Shown here: piece after piece, positions 16,558 to 25,906 of the stretch | Layout of the letters: every line of letters starts with the position of its first letter | Position numbering within the stretch: position 1 is the stretch's first letter | NCBI GenBank assembly: GCA_025210805.1 | Contig: JAOAQX010000032.1 | Span: 1 to 64,000, forward strand | Origin: Flavobacteriales bacterium | GTDB taxonomy: Bacteria; Bacteroidota; Bacteroidia; Flavobacteriales; CAJXXR01 | DNA: 64,000 nt | Reading direction: 5' to 3' | Made by a program: the position numbers and the translations under genes | The notes under the pieces: model-generated | What the model saw: the letters and a program-made list of their open reading frames with translations, nothing else | The model's database searches: none | What the model was told of the DNA's origin: nothing

Positions 16558-17151
16558 TTATAATTTGATTTTGCTCTCCTCTTTTCGTACTAGGCGTTCT
16601 ATATTTTTTTGATGAGAAATAAGAACAAGACAGCTGATAATGATCCCGAAGATAAGGGATTCTCTGTCTTTAATACCTAGTGCGATCATCCAAAAAGGAA
16701 GTGAAAACGCACCAAAGATTGAGCTAAGTGAAACAAAACGAGTTGATATAAATACGATTACGAATATCCCGATAGATAATAAGGCTGCCAATGGATATAC
16801 TGCGAGTAAGAATCCTAACAAACTAGCAATACCTTTGCCTCCTTTGAATTTTGCAAAGACAGGGAAAATATGACCAAAGACTGCAGTAATTCCTAAACCT
16901 AATTTTAAGAGCGTTGTGTTTTCATCTCCCATAAGCCAAGCCAATTTAACGGCTGCAAATGCTTTAAGAATATCAAAAATAAGAACACTCACACCAGCTT
17001 TTGTTCCTAAAACCCTAATGGTGTTTGTTGCTCCAGCGTTTCCGCTTCCATAATCTCTTACATCTAAACCATAAAACTTTTTACTGACGAGTACTGCCGT
17101 GGGAATGGATCCTAATAAATAGGCTGCAATGTATAATAATAGTATTTCCAT
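16558..17151 (-). CDS. plsY: Acyl-phosphate:glycerol-3-phosphate acyltransferase
   Basis: A 197-aa integral membrane enzyme making lysophosphatidate, the first step of phospholipid synthesis. The three family motifs are seen: YLLGSIPTAVLVSK, YGSGNAGATNTIRVLG and KGGKGIASLLG. Several membrane helices. First gene of a four-gene minus-strand run (plsY, Hpt, LytTR regulator, idi). Confidence 0.96.
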   Translation of the reverse strand: MEILLLYIAAYLLGSIPTAVLVSKKFYGLDVRDYGSGNAGATNTIRVLGTKAGVSVLIFDILKAFAAVKLAWLMGDENTTLLKLGLGITAVFGHIFPVFAKFKGGKGIASLLGFLLAVYPLAALLSIGIFVIVFISTRFVSLSSIFGAFSLPFWMIALGIKDRESLIFGIIISCLVLISHQKNIERLVRKEESKIKL

Positions 17152-17213
17152 AAATCTTTTCTAGGCAGTAGCAAAGGTACAAAATTTGTTTTGAAAATAC
17201 GCTTATCTAATAA

Positions 17214-20200
17214 TTAATGCAGTTCGTCGCTAGGATTGTGAAAGATAACCTTGTAATGGTATCCTTTTTTCTTTATTGCTTTTTTGTTTTGATTTATGAT
17301 TTTGTTATATCTATCATTGGATGACGAGGTGTATAAAATACCATCTCTGAGTTCGAAATAATAAAATTGATTTTCTTCAAATTCTAGATAAATCTTCCAC
17401 ATATCGTGAATTTGCTCGGGTTTGTAAACCAAGAAACCTTCTACAATTCTATCTATTTTCTTTCCCCTAATATGATTTACTTCTAAAGGAAGTGTGTTTT
17501 CAAATCTTTGTCTTTTTGCATTCCATTGAAGCTCAAGGTCTGTGAAGAAGATGGTGCTTTGCATGGGTTTTGGAACGTACTTTTTGTTACGACTCTTTGC
17601 TTTGTAGTATTTTCTTTCTCCTTTTTCGCCAATAATTTTCCTTAAAAAATCTACAAATAACTCACTACTTTCATAGGTTGTTTCATAATCTCGTGTCTGT
17701 TTTCTGAAATCTTTATAGAATTCTTTAAGAGCTTTTTTGGGCAATGGAAGATCCAGTCCTAGATGTGCTTGGAAAATTAAAGAATCTGCTTTGTTTTCTT
17801 CATGGAAAAATCGTCCATATCCATAGCTTTTTAACGATTTTGTATGACTAAGATTTAAAAAAGATTCGAGCTCATAGATACATCTTTCTGAATCAAATTT
17901 TGCCAGATCATTTTCATCTGAGCCTTGGTATGTGTAATATCCTTGTTGATCATCAAATTGGAATGTTCCAGGGATATTTACTAATGAAACTTCGTTTGAA
18001 GAAAGCTGATTACTTGCATATTGTACATAGAATTGATGACTAAATGTGTTGAAAACAAATCGGGCTTCTGGAAGTATAGAGTCTTTGCTCTCGACAGATC
18101 CAAATTGTATATTTTCATTATTCAATGTATCTTGATAACTAAAAAGTTCTGAGCTGTTCCCTAAGCAGGGATCATCAAAGCTTAAATGTCCGTCTAGTTC
18201 CATTTTTTTACTACTTTCTTTGAGGTCCAATGTACCTGTGTAGCTCATTTGAGGATCTATTTTAAAATTAGAGGAAACCTCGGTGCTTCCATAGGAAATT
18301 TTATTTTCTGAGACTTGGAGACTGTCAAAACGGGCTTTTTGAGTTTCTCCTAATCTATTGGTATAAATAAAATCGGCGGAAGCGATATAGTCATCAGCAT
18401 GAATGATATTGATATCCGCATTTTCAAAGGAGTAACGAATATCTCCCGCAGGGTTGATGAGATCTAAGTCTGCTCCGTAAAGTTTTTCGGGAAGTCCACT
18501 TGCAAGTAGGGTAAGTTTTTCTTCTTTAGGTCTTATCTGTGCATCGGCTACTTGAATTCCTTGTATATCATACATAGAAACTTTGTGTGTTTTCATGTTA
18601 ATATGAGCAGTGGGACTCAAATATTTTATTTGTCCTGTGAACGGGTTTAAAGATTCTACTATTGTTGTTTGCTTAGTGCTGTCTTCTGTGTTTTCTTCAA
18701 AAAATATCTCGGAGTTAGCTCTTTCGTAGGTAAACATTGGGTAAACAAAACGATACCTTAAAAAAGGGGACGTGTATTTACTAGATTTTTCAATGTCATT
18801 ATTCTGGAACATATCGTTACCATATTGATATTCCACTTGAGAGCTAGGTGCGGTTAATACAATTTCGTGTTCTAAAAAGTTCTGAGTGTTTTCGTCAAAT
18901 ACTTTGAAAAATGCTTTATTGGCTTGCATATTTTCTCTTGTGAGTAAAATAGAATCACTTCTCAGGAATATGTTTCGATCTTGCCATTTTCCATAGGCAA
19001 TATAGTCATAAGGACTGATCTCTATTCCTCCTTCTAAAGTAGAGGTGTGGTTAACTGAAATGGGTTGATCTTGGGTTTTGAATTCCAAAATTTCGTCTGA
19101 TTTAAACCAGTCTAAACGCAAGTTTTTTCCTCTTAGATTAGGAGAAAAGCTTTGTGTAGAATTGTTGGTCATTTTTTGTACATCAGCAAAAAGGTAACTT
19201 GGGTAAAAATCAAGAGAATCTGCTTCTAGATAAATATCTTGATAATTAATTGTTCCTTTTCCATTCAGTCCATCATTGTTTAGTCTAAGATAAGAACGAT
19301 AATTTCCTTTTTCAAAAAGTGCATAATCTTGGGTCATTTTTCTTTCAAAACCCAGTTGATCATTTGGGAATAAAGACAGACGTTCTTCTATATTAGGAAA
19401 TATTCCTCCAGATACTAAAGTTCCACCGAAGCTGAGATTAAAAGTATTTTTGGTCATTAAACTGTCAATCTTAAATGGAAATACTTCAAAGTGAAAATCT
19501 TCTTTAGGGTAGAGTCCGTCTCTTACTCGGTCATAAAAGACATAGCTATTTTCTTTACTTTCAAAAATAGGGTATTCTTGGTGTTCTTTTTTTGCACTTT
19601 TATTTTTGGGTTTATCTATTTTTAGAAGTCCAGTTACTTCTTGAATAGAAGTTTGGCAAGGTCTAATAAGGATCGAAGTATCTTCAGGGTGCATTCTAGA
19701 TTCTAAGAGGTATCTAAAAGAATCTATTTTTTCGAAATCTACGACATAGTCTTCATATCTGAAGAGTTGATTGTTTCCAAAAAAACCAAATTTTCCGCAG
19801 GTGGTGAGTCCATCAAATTCAATATCCAGTTTTGGATAAATTAATAATTGCTGGTCCGATGGATGGAGCGAAACATCTTTTGGGCGACTAATTTGGACTT
19901 CTTTTACAGCAAAAGTGGTCATGTCTCCAGAAGCCAAATCAATGATACTTGCAGGGCGATTATTGATATTTGATCGGAATCTTATTTGATCATAATCCGA
20001 TTTTGTATTTAATGCAGTTACAAAACGAAAAAATCGGTTTTTAACTTCTATTTTTCTTTCAAAAGGGTTGTAATAAACAAAGCCTTGATTCGTAAAGTCC
20101 TCCATTAAAGAAATGAGTTCTTCTTCTTTCATTTCTTTATAAACTTCAAATAATTCTTCGAGGTAAAAACTTCTTCTATCTTTATTTCTTTTCGTGAGTT

Positions 20201-21530
20201 GAAGAAGTCCAGATGTAGGATGTTTTGTGCCAAAATCAAATAAGTCTATATACCAGTTGATATCAAAAAAATGCAGAGATTGATAATACACAGGCTCTAA
20301 ACGAGACATGGCTTTATTCATGAAAATCAGTTCTTTATTTTTATCTTCCCAAGTAAGAAAGTTTGCCACAATTTGGAGCTCATGTAGTCCATCATAAAAA
20401 GGGGTTTTTCCTAGTTTGTTCTCAGATCTTTTTGCCTCCATTTTTAGTGCATTGATATCAAAACTTAAATCAATACTTGGGTGTGTGATACTATCGTTGA
20501 GTAAGAAGAGCTTAAACATTACTTCTCTAGCAAAAAAACGTCCAGATTCTAGGGTGAATTTTTGAGCATCTAGTTTTACAAAGGCTTTTCCGTCTTGATA
20601 AAAAGTGATTTTTGAGCTTTTTCCTTTGGGGGCAATTAAATCTAGTAGATGCCCTTTTACGTGGATCCCAGATTCTATTTTGAGGTTTGGAGATTTCCTT
20701 TTTATGGGGATAATTTCTGTACTCACAAATTGTGGTTCCAAAGCGATATTTTCTTCATTTTGAAAATACATTCTGTGGGTAAGTGTTCCTTTTATAGGTT
20801 TGTGAGAAATACTACGATCAAAAAGTGTGGCATTTTCAGATTGGAAATAAATACTATTTATTTTAAACTGATAAGCTCCTATTTCTGCTTTTCTTTGTCC
20901 ACCTTGCCAAGAAGTATTTCCTCCTTGTCCCACAAAATCTCCATTGAGTAGATAGTAATCTCCTTTTGTACTCCGTATTTTAAATTCATCATCTCCGTTT
21001 GAACAAATCAAATTGGCTTTTGGGAAATGAATAATTGCTGTGGGTTCTGTTTCAAATTTCCATTTGTCTGTTTCTATTTTCCAAGAATAATTTTGAGAAG
21101 CGAAAAGAGTAGTTTCTTCCAAGAAATTGGCAAGAACCACCACCAGCCTTTTGATCTCTGATACTCTTGCGTTTTGAAGAAACTTCCCCGAAAAATTGAT
21201 AAGATCAAGCAGTTGGTCTTCGTCAAATTTTCCTTGGTAATAAGCGTTGTAAATTCTGAAAAGGTGAAAATAATCCTCAGAAACCGAGAGATGATTCTCT
21301 TTCATGAGCTGATGGAAAGTTCGCATTTTTCGGTCTAATATAGGGTGGTTGTTTTCCCTATAATAATTTATAAAAACTTTCCCTTCTTGGTACACATCGG
21401 CATGAAGGTAAGGATAGATTTCTTGTTTAAGTTTTTTAAGAAAAAGATCTTTATCCGTTTCTGTTTGTCCAAAAGAAAGACTAGCAGAAAATCCAAATAT
21501 GATGACGAAAAGAAGTTTTGCTCGGCTCAT
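17214..21530 (-). CDS. Very large exported beta-rich protein, unknown function
   Basis: A 1438-aa protein with an N-terminal signal peptide ending SLSFGQ. The N-terminal 150 residues look helical (YHLFRIYNAYYQGKFDEDQL). The remainder is dominated by short alternating beta segments resembling layered or barrel-like envelope proteins (for example KGDYYLLNGDFVGQGGNTSW). No TonB box, no DUF490/TamB C-terminus, no catalytic motif and no T9SS domain could be recognised. Proteins of this size and layout next to prmA occur in flavobacteria, from memory. It begins directly at the prmA stop, so co-expression is likely. A role in outer-membrane biogenesis is speculative. Confidence 0.75.
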   Translation of the reverse strand: MSRAKLLFVIIFGFSASLSFGQTETDKDLFLKKLKQEIYPYLHADVYQEGKVFINYYRENNHPILDRKMRTFHQLMKENHLSVSEDYFHLFRIYNAYYQGKFDEDQLLDLINFSGKFLQNARVSEIKRLVVVLANFLEETTLFASQNYSWKIETDKWKFETEPTAIIHFPKANLICSNGDDEFKIRSTKGDYYLLNGDFVGQGGNTSWQGGQRKAEIGAYQFKINSIYFQSENATLFDRSISHKPIKGTLTHRMYFQNEENIALEPQFVSTEIIPIKRKSPNLKIESGIHVKGHLLDLIAPKGKSSKITFYQDGKAFVKLDAQKFTLESGRFFAREVMFKLFLLNDSITHPSIDLSFDINALKMEAKRSENKLGKTPFYDGLHELQIVANFLTWEDKNKELIFMNKAMSRLEPVYYQSLHFFDINWYIDLFDFGTKHPTSGLLQLTKRNKDRRSFYLEELFEVYKEMKEEELISLMEDFTNQGFVYYNPFERKIEVKNRFFRFVTALNTKSDYDQIRFRSNINNRPASIIDLASGDMTTFAVKEVQISRPKDVSLHPSDQQLLIYPKLDIEFDGLTTCGKFGFFGNNQLFRYEDYVVDFEKIDSFRYLLESRMHPEDTSILIRPCQTSIQEVTGLLKIDKPKNKSAKKEHQEYPIFESKENSYVFYDRVRDGLYPKEDFHFEVFPFKIDSLMTKNTFNLSFGGTLVSGGIFPNIEERLSLFPNDQLGFERKMTQDYALFEKGNYRSYLRLNNDGLNGKGTINYQDIYLEADSLDFYPSYLFADVQKMTNNSTQSFSPNLRGKNLRLDWFKSDEILEFKTQDQPISVNHTSTLEGGIEISPYDYIAYGKWQDRNIFLRSDSILLTRENMQANKAFFKVFDENTQNFLEHEIVLTAPSSQVEYQYGNDMFQNNDIEKSSKYTSPFLRYRFVYPMFTYERANSEIFFEENTEDSTKQTTIVESLNPFTGQIKYLSPTAHINMKTHKVSMYDIQGIQVADAQIRPKEEKLTLLASGLPEKLYGADLDLINPAGDIRYSFENADINIIHADDYIASADFIYTNRLGETQKARFDSLQVSENKISYGSTEVSSNFKIDPQMSYTGTLDLKESSKKMELDGHLSFDDPCLGNSSELFSYQDTLNNENIQFGSVESKDSILPEARFVFNTFSHQFYVQYASNQLSSNEVSLVNIPGTFQFDDQQGYYTYQGSDENDLAKFDSERCIYELESFLNLSHTKSLKSYGYGRFFHEENKADSLIFQAHLGLDLPLPKKALKEFYKDFRKQTRDYETTYESSELFVDFLRKIIGEKGERKYYKAKSRNKKYVPKPMQSTIFFTDLELQWNAKRQRFENTLPLEVNHIRGKKIDRIVEGFLVYKPEQIHDMWKIYLEFEENQFYYFELRDGILYTSSSNDRYNKIINQNKKAIKKKGYHYKVIFHNPSDELH

Positions 21531-22361
21531 TTATGCTTTTTGAAATTTAAGAGAAACCCAATCGTTTCTTTCTTTTTGATCCAATAATTGAAGTCCAAGT
21601 TCATTGGCCTTAGCTTCTATTTTCTCAATATCCATTGTATAGAAACCGCTAAAGAAAATTAAGCCATTTTCTTTTAGATTTTTCACATATTCTGGCATAT
21701 CATTAAGCAAGATATTTCTGTTGATATTTGCTAAAATAATATCAAAACTGTGATTTCCAAGTAGGCTTGCATCTCCTAGTTTACAAGTGATTTCTTGCTT
21801 GTTTAGGCGGATATTATCAGCACTGTTTTCAAAAGCCCATTCGTCATTGTCAATCGCTTCAACATAGGCCGCATTTTTCATTTTTGCTAAGATGGCTAAA
21901 ACACCTGTTCCGCATCCCATATCAAGAATATCTTTGTTTTCGCAGCTAGTTTCTAGGACAAACGAAGTCATCATGTGAGTGGTTTCGTGATGCCCCGTCC
22001 CGAAAGACATTTTTGGGTTGATAAGAATATCAAATTCTACAGGTTGTTTTGGGTGAAAATCGGCTCTAATTACGCATTGGTTATCCACATTGATTGCTGT
22101 ATAATTCTTTTCCCATTCTGCATTCCAATTTTGATTTTCAATTTCTTGGAATGTATAGTTTTTTTGTTGAAGACAAAATAAATCTTCTAGCGCATTATGG
22201 TCCATGTTTTCCTCTTGAACATACGCTTTTAGAACATTACCTTCTTCCACAAAACTTTCGAAACCTATTTCAGCAAGTTCGGCAGTAATTATTGGCGACC
22301 AGATAGCCACTTCTCCTGGGTAGGCTGTTTCTACATCAATTAAAAATTCGAAATATTTCAT
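21531..22361 (-). CDS. prmA: Ribosomal protein L11 methyltransferase
   Basis: A 276-aa SAM-dependent enzyme methylating ribosomal protein L11. N-terminal substrate domain (1-100), then MSFGTGHHETTHMM, SAM motif I LDMGCGTGVLAILA, and the catalytic-loop sequence IILANINRNIL. Its start overlaps the stop of the upstream glycosyltransferase by 4 bp. Confidence 0.95.
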   Translation of the reverse strand: MKYFEFLIDVETAYPGEVAIWSPIITAELAEIGFESFVEEGNVLKAYVQEENMDHNALEDLFCLQQKNYTFQEIENQNWNAEWEKNYTAINVDNQCVIRADFHPKQPVEFDILINPKMSFGTGHHETTHMMTSFVLETSCENKDILDMGCGTGVLAILAKMKNAAYVEAIDNDEWAFENSADNIRLNKQEITCKLGDASLLGNHSFDIILANINRNILLNDMPEYVKNLKENGLIFFSGFYTMDIEKIEAKANELGLQLLDQKERNDWVSLKFQKA

Positions 22362-24292
22362 GATTCTGTTCCTAGTTTTTTGAGGTTTTTAAGAAGTAAT
22401 GAGAAGTCTTCTTCAGAACTATTGTCTTTGGCATAAAGAAAATTAAGTTCCTTTTTTTCTTCGGGTTTGAGTGTTTGCCAATTTTCATTGGCGATAGCAT
22501 GATGAATAATCCCTTCCTTTATCTTAGGGAGTCTTGGGTCTGTTTCTTCTTGAGGAAGATATCCAATCCACGTTTTGTCTCCAAAAAGTACAAAGAAGAT
22601 ATTTTTGATAAATCCCACAGGATGATTCATCCATAAGAATAATAAGGGCGAAATTAACAAAAGAACCAGACTGAGTACAAAGTCTAATTGTCTTTTTTGA
22701 GATTGTTTTTCTTTTTGGGCGAGGTTTAATTTCATATCGGTAATTACGTCTCCTTGACGATGAATTGAGTTTGAGCCTAAGATAAAATCTTTTTCTTGTA
22801 ATTTTATTTTAAATTCTAAATCTAATGGTTGAAGAGCTTCCATTAGTGCAATAATTTCTTTGTGAGATAAGAGGCTATTAGAAAATAAAACTTGGTTTAT
22901 TTGAAAAGTATTTATGGTGTTTTTAATGTGTTTAACAGACCATTTTTCATGAATCACTTTGTGATAACTTTGTTCTTCTGAGAGTAATTTTTTTTGGAGA
23001 ATTTGCTTATAATCATCTGCTGTGGAGAGAATAAGAATTCTGTTTTTCCCTTGTTTTAGGTGGTTTTTATGTTGGTTTCTGAGTTGGAAAAAAGTTCGAC
23101 TAAGAAATAACCAAACTCCACCTGCCAATGAAGTTAATAAAATAAGCGCTCTTGAAGTTCTAAGACTTTCGGGTAGTAGTGAATAGAATACCAGAATTCC
23201 TATAGATCCCATAGCAATTCCTCTAAGTGAGGAAATAATTTTTTCGGTTTTGTGATAGGTTCTGCTAAAGAATAAACCGAGCATCCAGATACCTATATAC
23301 ATCGGGAGCATGTTTTGGAGTAAAAAACTGGGATACTCACCTCCCAAAATATATAAGTGATTGGCTTCCCAATAGTTTTTTATAAACACAAAAGATAGCG
23401 TTAATACGCTAGCGTCAATGATGGGTAAAGTGAATTTTTGAAAAAACCTTTTGGCTAGAGCCAAAAAAGCCCTCAGATAAATAGCCAAATAAATAGCCCA
23501 TTGAAACAGGAAAGAATTTGTTTTCTGAAAATGTTTTTTTGCAAACAAAATCATGGCTTTATAAAAAACAAAAACATAGTTGATAGAGCCTTTCTTTGTG
23601 CTTTCTCCTTTATAATGGATAATTTGAGAATCGGCAAAATAGACATTTTCAAAGCCAGCAAGCTCTATCCTGTAGGAAAGATCGATATCTTCTCCATACA
23701 TAAAGAAATCTTCGTCTAGTAAGCCACATTTGTCAAGTGCCGTTTTTCTCATCATCATAAAAGCACCCGAAAGGACTTCTATTTGATGATTCTCATTTTT
23801 ATCTAGATAGGAGAGGTGGTATTTTCCAAATTTTTTAGACTTTGGAAAAATAGCAGAAAGTCCGAAAATTTTATAAAAAGCCACCATTGGGCTGGGTAAA
23901 CCTCTTTTTGATTCAGGAAGATAAATTCCTTTTCCATCAATCATTTTGATACCCAAACCACCAACTTTTGGATGTTTGTCAAGGTAATCACAGCATTTTT
24001 CAAAAGTATCTTCTGCAACTAAAGTGTCGGGATTTAGCAATAGGAAATATTCCCCTTTTGCTATTTTCATAGCTTGGTTATTGGCTTTAGAAAACCCTGG
24101 GTTATCCTTGTTTGCAATACATGTGATGTGAGGAAACACGGTTTCCATCATTTCTACAGAATCATCTTGAGAATTATTATCCACCACAAGGATCTCGGCA
24201 TCCATATTTTTGATTGCTTTTTCGGCAGCGTAAATGGCTTGTTCAAGAAAGTGACGAACATTATAGTTCACAATGATGATGGAGAGTTTCAT
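22358..24292 (-). CDS. Family 2 glycosyltransferase with C-terminal membrane domain
   Basis: A 644-aa protein. Residues 1-240 are a GT2 (GT-A fold, rhamnosyltransferase-like) domain: MKLSIIIVNYNVRHFLEQAI, VVDNNSQDDS, the metal-binding LLLNPDT and ACID-like MYGEDIDLSYR. Residues about 265-410 contain several membrane helices, and another hydrophobic pair lies near 545. Such fusions in flavobacteria probably build envelope polysaccharide; the acceptor is unknown. It lies 9 bp after recR and overlaps prmA by 4 bp. Confidence 0.9.
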   Translation of the reverse strand: MKLSIIIVNYNVRHFLEQAIYAAEKAIKNMDAEILVVDNNSQDDSVEMMETVFPHITCIANKDNPGFSKANNQAMKIAKGEYFLLLNPDTLVAEDTFEKCCDYLDKHPKVGGLGIKMIDGKGIYLPESKRGLPSPMVAFYKIFGLSAIFPKSKKFGKYHLSYLDKNENHQIEVLSGAFMMMRKTALDKCGLLDEDFFMYGEDIDLSYRIELAGFENVYFADSQIIHYKGESTKKGSINYVFVFYKAMILFAKKHFQKTNSFLFQWAIYLAIYLRAFLALAKRFFQKFTLPIIDASVLTLSFVFIKNYWEANHLYILGGEYPSFLLQNMLPMYIGIWMLGLFFSRTYHKTEKIISSLRGIAMGSIGILVFYSLLPESLRTSRALILLTSLAGGVWLFLSRTFFQLRNQHKNHLKQGKNRILILSTADDYKQILQKKLLSEEQSYHKVIHEKWSVKHIKNTINTFQINQVLFSNSLLSHKEIIALMEALQPLDLEFKIKLQEKDFILGSNSIHRQGDVITDMKLNLAQKEKQSQKRQLDFVLSLVLLLISPLLFLWMNHPVGFIKNIFFVLFGDKTWIGYLPQEETDPRLPKIKEGIIHHAIANENWQTLKPEEKKELNFLYAKDNSSEEDFSLLLKNLKKLGTES

Positions 24293-24301
24293 AGATACTT
24301 T

Positions 24302-24922
24302 TTAAGCTCGCTTGACAGTTTTTTCATAAGGTAATCGCTGGTGAAGAGATCTTCCAAGAGTTGTTTCATCAGTATATTCAAGGTTCTCGCCGTAAGAAAC
24401 TCCTCTTGCCAATGTAGAGATTTCTACCGAGAAATTCTTGAGTTTTTTGTATAAATAGAACTGTGTAGTGTCTCCGTCCATAGTGGGGTTTAAGGCTAAA
24501 ATAACTTCACTTGGTTGATGTTTTTCCACTTTGCTAATTAGGTCATTGATATGTAAATCCAAAGGACCAATTCCATCCATTGGAGAGATTACACCACCAA
24601 GAACGTGATATTTCCCATTAAATTGTTGGGTAGATTCAATAGCCATCACATCGTTAATATCTTCTACAACACAGATAGAATCATTCGTTCTTGTAGGGTT
24701 TGAACAAATCTCACATACTTCTTGGTCAGAAATATAATGACACTCTACACACTCAAAAACTTGTTCTTTGAGTGTAGAAATAGCTTGAGTAAAACGATCT
24801 GCAAAGGCTTTGTCTTTCTTCAAGAAATGCAAGGCAAGTCTAAATGCCGATTTTTTACCCACACCTGGTAATGCCGCAATTTGTTCTACGGCTTCTTCCA
24901 GTATTTTAGAAGATAATTTCAT
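24302..24922 (-). CDS. recR: Recombination mediator protein RecR
   Basis: About 206 aa from ATG 24922 (a TTG at 24931 would add three residues and overlaps the promoter, so it is rejected). Helix-hairpin-helix LPGVGKKSAFRLALHF, four-cysteine zinc finger (CVECHYISDQEVCEIC), then a Toprim domain with CVVEDINDVMAIE and the C-terminal Walker-B-like ARGVSYG region. RecR with RecF/RecO loads RecA on gaps. First gene of a recR-glycosyltransferase-prmA-large protein run. Confidence 0.96.
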   Translation of the reverse strand: MKLSSKILEEAVEQIAALPGVGKKSAFRLALHFLKKDKAFADRFTQAISTLKEQVFECVECHYISDQEVCEICSNPTRTNDSICVVEDINDVMAIESTQQFNGKYHVLGGVISPMDGIGPLDLHINDLISKVEKHQPSEVILALNPTMDGDTTQFYLYKKLKNFSVEISTLARGVSYGENLEYTDETTLGRSLHQRLPYEKTVKRA

Positions 24923-24928
24923 AGGGCA

Positions 24929-24936
24929 CAAAGATA
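24929..24936 (-). promoter_or_regulatory. -7 box of recR, almost at the start codon
   Basis: Minus strand reads TATCTTTG, exact consensus, ending only 6 bp before the recR ATG. Transcription would start at or next to the start codon, suggesting a leaderless or very short-leader mRNA. Confidence 0.5.
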
Positions 24937-24982
24937 CTAGAATTTTTTAGTGCTTTGAAGGCTTTCTACAAGCTAAAAAACC

Positions 24983-24990
24983 TACCTTTG
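24983..24990 (+). promoter_or_regulatory. -7 box for the PnuC-like gene
   Basis: TACCTTTG matches TAnnTTTG, with a TTG at 24955-24957 (spacer 25 nt, longer than usual). It is 27 bp before the ATG at 25018. Confidence 0.45.
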
Positions 24991-25017
24991 TAGCCGTTAA
25001 TTTTCAGGAAAAATATC

Positions 25018-25767
25018 ATGAAAAACTGGGTGCGTAAATGGGTAAATTCCCCTTTTTTGGACCTCTTTGGAGCGATTTTGGTTCTAGTTATCACTTTGGT
25101 GAAAGGGTATCATAAGACCATATATTTTAATGGAGAGATAAGCAGTACTAGATCTTTAGAGTTTTGGTGGGAAGCGGTTTTATCAGGGGCTTACCCTTTA
25201 GGTTTGTTGGCTACAGTTGGTGCGGTTTTTTCTTTACTCACAACACGTTTGGTGGGAAGACAAAATAATAAAGGAAATATTATTTCCATTTTTACCACGA
25301 TTAATTCAGGACTCAATGATTTTTTATTAGGAAACAGATCCGCAATTATTACTTATCCTTTTTCTTTTTTGGCACATATTCTAGCTTCATATCGTTGGGT
25401 AAAAGGAATTCGGATAAAAAAACCTGATAGATTCTTCTATTTCATCAATGTTTTTGGACTGTTTTTAGGATATGCTTTGGTTTACCTAGGGTTTTGGCTT
25501 TTTGATGATTCCAATTTTTTGGAAACTAAAGCCATGCTTTTTCATTCTATTGCCATTAGTTTCGGACTTTCTATCAATGGAAATTTCTCTAATGTGTTTA
25601 AATATCAAGACACTTTTTTAAGTTGGATTGCTTATAATATTATACAGCTCATTAAAAATGGGCTTCAAGGAAATATTCCCAATGTGGCAAAGTATATCTT
25701 CTATCTCTTCAATTCCATTTTTACTTTTACGGATTGGAAAATGAATGGAGATCGGAAAGATCGATAG
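25018..25767 (+). CDS. PnuC-like vitamin/nucleoside transporter
   Basis: A 249-aa polytopic membrane protein with about seven hydrophobic helices. A repeated Asn/Trp pattern (TINSGLNDFLLGNRS, SWIAYNIIQLIKNG) and the C-terminal FNSIFTFTDWKMNGD fit the PnuC family, whose members carry nicotinamide riboside, riboflavin or thiamine by facilitated diffusion. The cargo cannot be told from sequence. No THI-box or NAD-linked gene adjoins. The family call is moderate only. Confidence 0.5.
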   Translation: MKNWVRKWVNSPFLDLFGAILVLVITLVKGYHKTIYFNGEISSTRSLEFWWEAVLSGAYPLGLLATVGAVFSLLTTRLVGRQNNKGNIISIFTTINSGLNDFLLGNRSAIITYPFSFLAHILASYRWVKGIRIKKPDRFFYFINVFGLFLGYALVYLGFWLFDDSNFLETKAMLFHSIAISFGLSINGNFSNVFKYQDTFLSWIAYNIIQLIKNGLQGNIPNVAKYIFYLFNSIFTFTDWKMNGDRKDR

Positions 25768-25868
25768 ATAGGATTTTACGTTTCTTGTGTCTATTTGTTG
25801 AATAGATTTATCATAACGGTTTTCAATCCTTTCGTAGGGATTAATTTTTAAATCAACAGGATTCCTAT

Positions 25869-25876
25869 TATCTTTG
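25869..25876 (+). promoter_or_regulatory. -7 box of hutH
   Basis: TATCTTTG, exact consensus, 30 bp before the ATG at 25907. The TTG within it is what makes a longer hutH frame (from 25874) possible on paper. Confidence 0.55.
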
Positions 25877-25906
25877 TGCGTTTGTATAAAAATCAGATTT
25901 AAAACT

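Noticed and set aside
17214-21530. TamB partner of the TamL protein
   Set aside because: Size fits but I could not see a DUF490-type C-terminus.
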